Origin: Eutypella sp. D-1
Lineage: Eukaryota > Ascomycota > Sordariomycetes > Xylariales > Diatrypaceae
DNA length: 64,000 nucleotides
Assembly (NCBI GenBank): GCA_023313575.1
Contig: JAJTTP010000018.1
Location: forward strand, 744,001 to 808,000
Reading direction: 5' to 3'
Below the pieces are notes generated by a model that saw only the letters and a program-made list of their open reading frames with translations, ran no database searches and was not told the origin of the DNA. The number at the start of each line of letters is the position of its first letter. The first letter of the stretch is position 1. Positions 60,111-64,000 of this stretch are shown piece after piece. The position numbers were made by a program, and so were the translations under genes.

Positions 60111-60766
60111 TAATTTATTTTTGGCAAATTTTATATTTTTGCTTTTAGCTAATTAATTATAAGCAGGCAGCCATGTTAAAACTAAGACTGGTGCGGAAAA
60201 TAAAAGCATGCGCATCGTGTTACTTTTATTAAACTATATTTATATCCGATATATAAGGCGGAAACAGAGCTTATTAGCTTATTTAAATCATATTTATGGG
60301 CATTTTTAGTTAATACGTTATATAAGGCATTTTATTTGCTCCGGAATTAATGTCGGTACAGGATATATATAAATTGGTTGTATGGCATACCTTATGGTTA
60401 TTACTTGTTATAAAAATTTATATAAAATTCGGGGTATAATAAAATTCGGTTTAAATATATAAACGTGATTACGAATTACGGTTAATATTATATTATGTTA
60501 TTTATAATACGTAACGTTAATTACGCAGTTTTTTTTAGCTATTTTTTATACCTTTTAAAAACCTAGCGTTTCGATAAAAATAAATACCTTTTACCGTAAT
60601 ATTATTAATATTTTTTTTAAAACAAAAAAGGGGGTAATTCATATTTTATAAATTATCCTCGATCGAGATTAACCTGTTATATAATATATTTACGGAATTA
60701 ATCGCTTTTAACGTTTTAAAAAATAATAACCTAATTTTTTAAATTTCTTATTTTAATTATTACGTA
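60111..60766. other. AT-rich DNA, no identifiable gene
   Basis: Between DR copy 2 and R3; nothing recognised. Confidence 0.45.
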
Positions 60767-60960
60767 ATTGCCTTACTTTTTAACATTATTTTTTTACTAA
60801 TAAATTTAACGTAAATTATGTTTTTTAATAAAGTTAAATAATTTACCGGGGTTAATTTCCGTGGTTTTTTATCGACGTAATAATAAATATTAAAATTATA
60901 AATTAAATAACCATTTTAAAATAAAGTAATAATATAATATTTTATACGTTATATGCATAA
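60767..60960 (+). repeat. Repeat R3, copy 2
   Basis: Direct match to 47367-47564, more AT-rich than that copy, consistent with stronger RIP. The match fades after ATGCATAAAG. Confidence 0.75.
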
Positions 60961-63900
60961 AGGTTCGGGGTAGTTATTATAAAATTAAATAAACCGTAAT
61001 TTTTACCGAAATAAAAACCTTTTACATTTTTAAACGTAATGTTTATAAAGTTTCGGTAAATTTTATATCGTAAAATTTATTAAAGTTTTTACTTTATTAC
61101 GATAATCCTTAATAACTTATACTAACTTATTTAATATAAAAATTAATATTCGTTTTAAAGTTTTATTACATTTTTTTTATATAATATAAAAAAATAATAA
61201 ATAATAAACAGATTAATAAGTTAATATAATTTTAACTAAATCGATTAATATATAGCTAATATATAAGTTATATAAATATGGAAACAGTTTTTAAATCGGA
61301 TTACCCGGTAAATTAATACGATAAATATTAGTAATATTTTCGGTATAATATCCTAAACCTTTTAACTTTTTTATTCCATTAATTAACGATAATTTTAAAT
61401 AATAAGCCATTTATTTTATACTCCCCCTTTTTTTAAAAAAATTAAATCCTTTTATTATTAATGGACCTTACTTTATACGATATAACCCTTAAATATAATA
61501 AAATCAAATTAATTAAACATTATCGAAAAAGCTTTCGATTTAAACTGTTTATAAAACGAGTTAACTTATTAATAAAACCTATTTAAAAAAATAAAAAAAC
61601 CATTTAACGGTAAGCATTTAAAATCCTTTATAAATATTATAATAAATTAAATAATCGCGATAAATTTTTACTCGATTTATACCGAAAAAAGTACCTTTTA
61701 AAATATTACATATTCCGAATCTTTATTTATTACAAACATTTAAATATATATGTAATTTAATAAATTAACTACCTAAATACTTATTTATATATTACCCGTA
61801 AGCCGATAATTAAAATAAAAAAAATTACCTTTAGCTAATAAGAAAAATATAAAGCTTTACCTCCGGAACGGCGGCGCCGCATAATATATAAAACTTTTAA
61901 AAGAAAATCATATATTTATTTACTTACCGTCCATTTAAGGTAAAAAGATAAAAAACGTTCTTTACGGTATTTATAATCGTTATCGCCGGTAATATAACGG
62001 CTTTATTAATTAAATAAAAATTACGTAACGCATATATTTTAAAAGCATTTAATTAATCTTTATTTTAACGTAATAAATAAAAACTTTAAAATAAATTATC
62101 CGATATCGTTTAACCTTATTAATAAACTAAGGATATATATCGTTATAAACGTTAACGGTTTTACATATAATAAAAATGTTAACCATATATTTATACGTAT
62201 ATTAATCTTAACGGCTTTTTTAATTTTACGTCCTTTTATAATACCTATTTATCGATTATATTATAAATATAAATAAAAGCTTTTTAATTTTAAAAACGAA
62301 AATAACCAGCGTATAAATTTATATAAAAAAAATATTTAAAACGATTATTTCCGTAAAAGCCTTAATAAAATCTTTATTATAACGTTAACGATCGGCGTTA
62401 AATCTTATAATATATTATTAACAAACCATTACGTCTTTATAAATTTATTATATAGCTTAATCGGGTAGTATTAGATTTTATATTTAATATTACGCGTTAA
62501 AGTCGGGTATTAAAACCGGCGTTTACGCAGTTATATAATTTAAAAAATCCGGCTAAATTATATACGTTTTTATTTTTTAAAAAAATAACACTTTTATAAA
62601 TTTTGTACCCGGTATCGATTAAAAGGTTGTTAATAAATCCTAACCGCTAATAAAAAGGGATAAAATAATTCGGAATAAAAAATCTATATAATATTAAAAA
62701 AAAGCGTTTTATTTATATCGTTATAAATAAATAGTTAATTAACCGCGATTATATAATTTAATTAAAACGTTACGATAATTATATAATAATTAAATAAATA
62801 AACCGGGTTTTTAGCTAATAATATCGCCTCGTATTCCTTTTTCTTTAAACCTATTAATTTTTATAACCAGCCTGTTTATGCCTTACTAACCTTATGCCCC
62901 CCTTTATATGGCTTACTATTATTAGCCAGCCACCTAAAAAGAATAAAGATAATAAACACATAAATACTTATCCATCACTCGAAAATTAAAAACCCTTTAA
63001 AGCAGCTTGTAGCCCAAAATAAGGAACATATTTAATAATCTACAGATGCCGTATTACCTATGTTCCTAAAACCAATCAGTGGTAAAGTTTATCACAAAAA
63101 AGCTTCCGCGAAACTCGGTTTTATTAAAAATAACGATTATAATTTTACGTAAGGGGGGGGTTTCAGGTTCATTACTTAAGTTAAAAAATTACCACTGCTT
63201 AAGGTATTCTTTATTAGCTGCGATAAGGTGGGGTTAAGCTTATATAATATATCAGATTCAATTAATAATTAATTATGGTTTTAAGGGCTATGATTCTCCT
63301 TCTCTCCCTTTAAGCTATTAAAGCCTTAAATATTTCGCCTATAGTTATAATAACGGACGGACTTATAAAGTTAACGTTTTAAAAAATAATTTACCGGCTT
63401 CTTAACGTGAAAAGGTACGATATAATTAAAACAGGTAAAAAAAATTATTAACTTTTAAAGAATCCACTTAATTCCTTTTCCACGACGGGAAATTTAATAA
63501 GATGTGCCGGTATTAAACCGAATAAATTAGCTAGTATTTAAAAAAAAATGTATTAAAAAATTTACGGAACGTATTAACGTATTAAAACGGGATGCCGTAA
63601 CGGTAAGGTTCAGACTTACATAATCTTATTCCGGCGGTATAATAATTTTATATTACGTTTTATTAATAAAACGGGAAAAGTTGTTTATTAATAACTTAAA
63701 ATATTAAAATTATTATACTCGGTTCGATAAATTTAAATATCGGAGGTATAAGTAACTTGTTTTTTTATAAGGCCAGGTTAATTAAAACGTGTTTTAAATT
63801 AGCGAATGAAATTAGTATATTAAAAAGATAGCAATTTATCTTTAACTGATACGGGATATTATCCGGGTATTAAAAGCTTGTTCGGAAAACTTTTTATGCT

Positions 63901-64000
63901 ATATTATGATTTAATAATAATTAACTTTTTATACTTTTTTAATTAGTACTGGGTTAATCTTATAATACCGTATTTAAGCCTTTTACTTTTATACTTTAAT
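60961..64000. other. RIP-degraded AT-rich block to the window end
   Basis: Very TpA-rich, and CpG is still frequent. The minus strand near 61525-61550 reads ESFFDNV, faintly like the LINE RT box (D-x-x-G-A-F-D-N-V), but neighbouring motifs could not be placed. A GC patch (GGAACGGCGGCGCCGC) lies near 61865, and a G8-type run near 63152. No gene, tRNA or LTR recognised. Confidence 0.4.

Noticed and set aside
61500..61560. Possible LINE RT box ESFFDNV at the right end
   Set aside because: A single short match; the neighbouring palm motifs could not be read in any frame.
1..64000. CRISPR array, telomeric TTAGGG repeats, rRNA genes
   Set aside because: No regularly spaced repeats with unique spacers, no telomere arrays and no conserved rRNA strings were seen on either strand.

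Overview
The window looks like one AT-rich compartment of a filamentous ascomycete (Pezizomycotina) chromosome that has been heavily altered by repeat-induced point mutation (RIP). Most of it is TpA-rich and poor in CpA/TpG, yet CpG is still common. Recognisable reading frames are broken almost only by TAA and TAG, the stops made by C-to-T changes at CAA and CAG. Retroelements, fungal-type gene relics and one candidate spliceosomal intron point to a fungus. There is no sign of bacterial operons, rRNA or CRISPR. I can support no certainly intact gene; the best candidates lie in a less mutated island near 49-51.7 kb. All percentages and family assignments are by eye.

Layout. 1-4408: the 5' part of a minus-strand Ty3/gypsy element (LTR 3995-4408) with a much less mutated solo LTR inserted at 2402-2805. 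4409-12198: degenerate DNA holding a second, plus-strand gypsy reverse transcriptase/RNase H relic (about 5270-5800) and a 304-codon unidentified relic frame. 12199-12613: solo LTR. 12614-16722: degenerate DNA with a 28-bp minisatellite, another relic frame and the left part of a dispersed repeat (here called R2). 16723-23524: a complete, RIP-killed chromovirus with both LTRs and a 5-bp target duplication, inserted into R2, which resumes at 23525-24246. 24247-24660 and 27077-27504: two more LTRs.

27.5-46 kb is mostly single-copy but strongly mutated. It contains several long relic frames, a 9-bp minisatellite, a Mutator-type MITE (35695-36233), the 3' part of a LINE (38900-40085, minus) and an APH-family phosphotransferase pseudogene (about 40740-41385, plus). 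46-52.3 kb has GC-richer islands; the one at 48.96-51.7 kb lies between two roughly 500-bp inverted repeat arms and carries an intron-containing small cysteine-bearing ORF. 52.6-53 kb holds an FHA-domain relic. 53.5-54.65 kb is a second R2 copy in inverse orientation, and 54.7-64 kb is degenerate repeat DNA with a pair of direct repeats.

Nesting gives a relative order: R2 first, then the chromovirus inside it. Separately, the solo LTR at 2402 is younger than the gypsy element it interrupts. The genes do not work together as a pathway; this is a transposon graveyard with a few captured or overrun host genes and one possibly still functional island.
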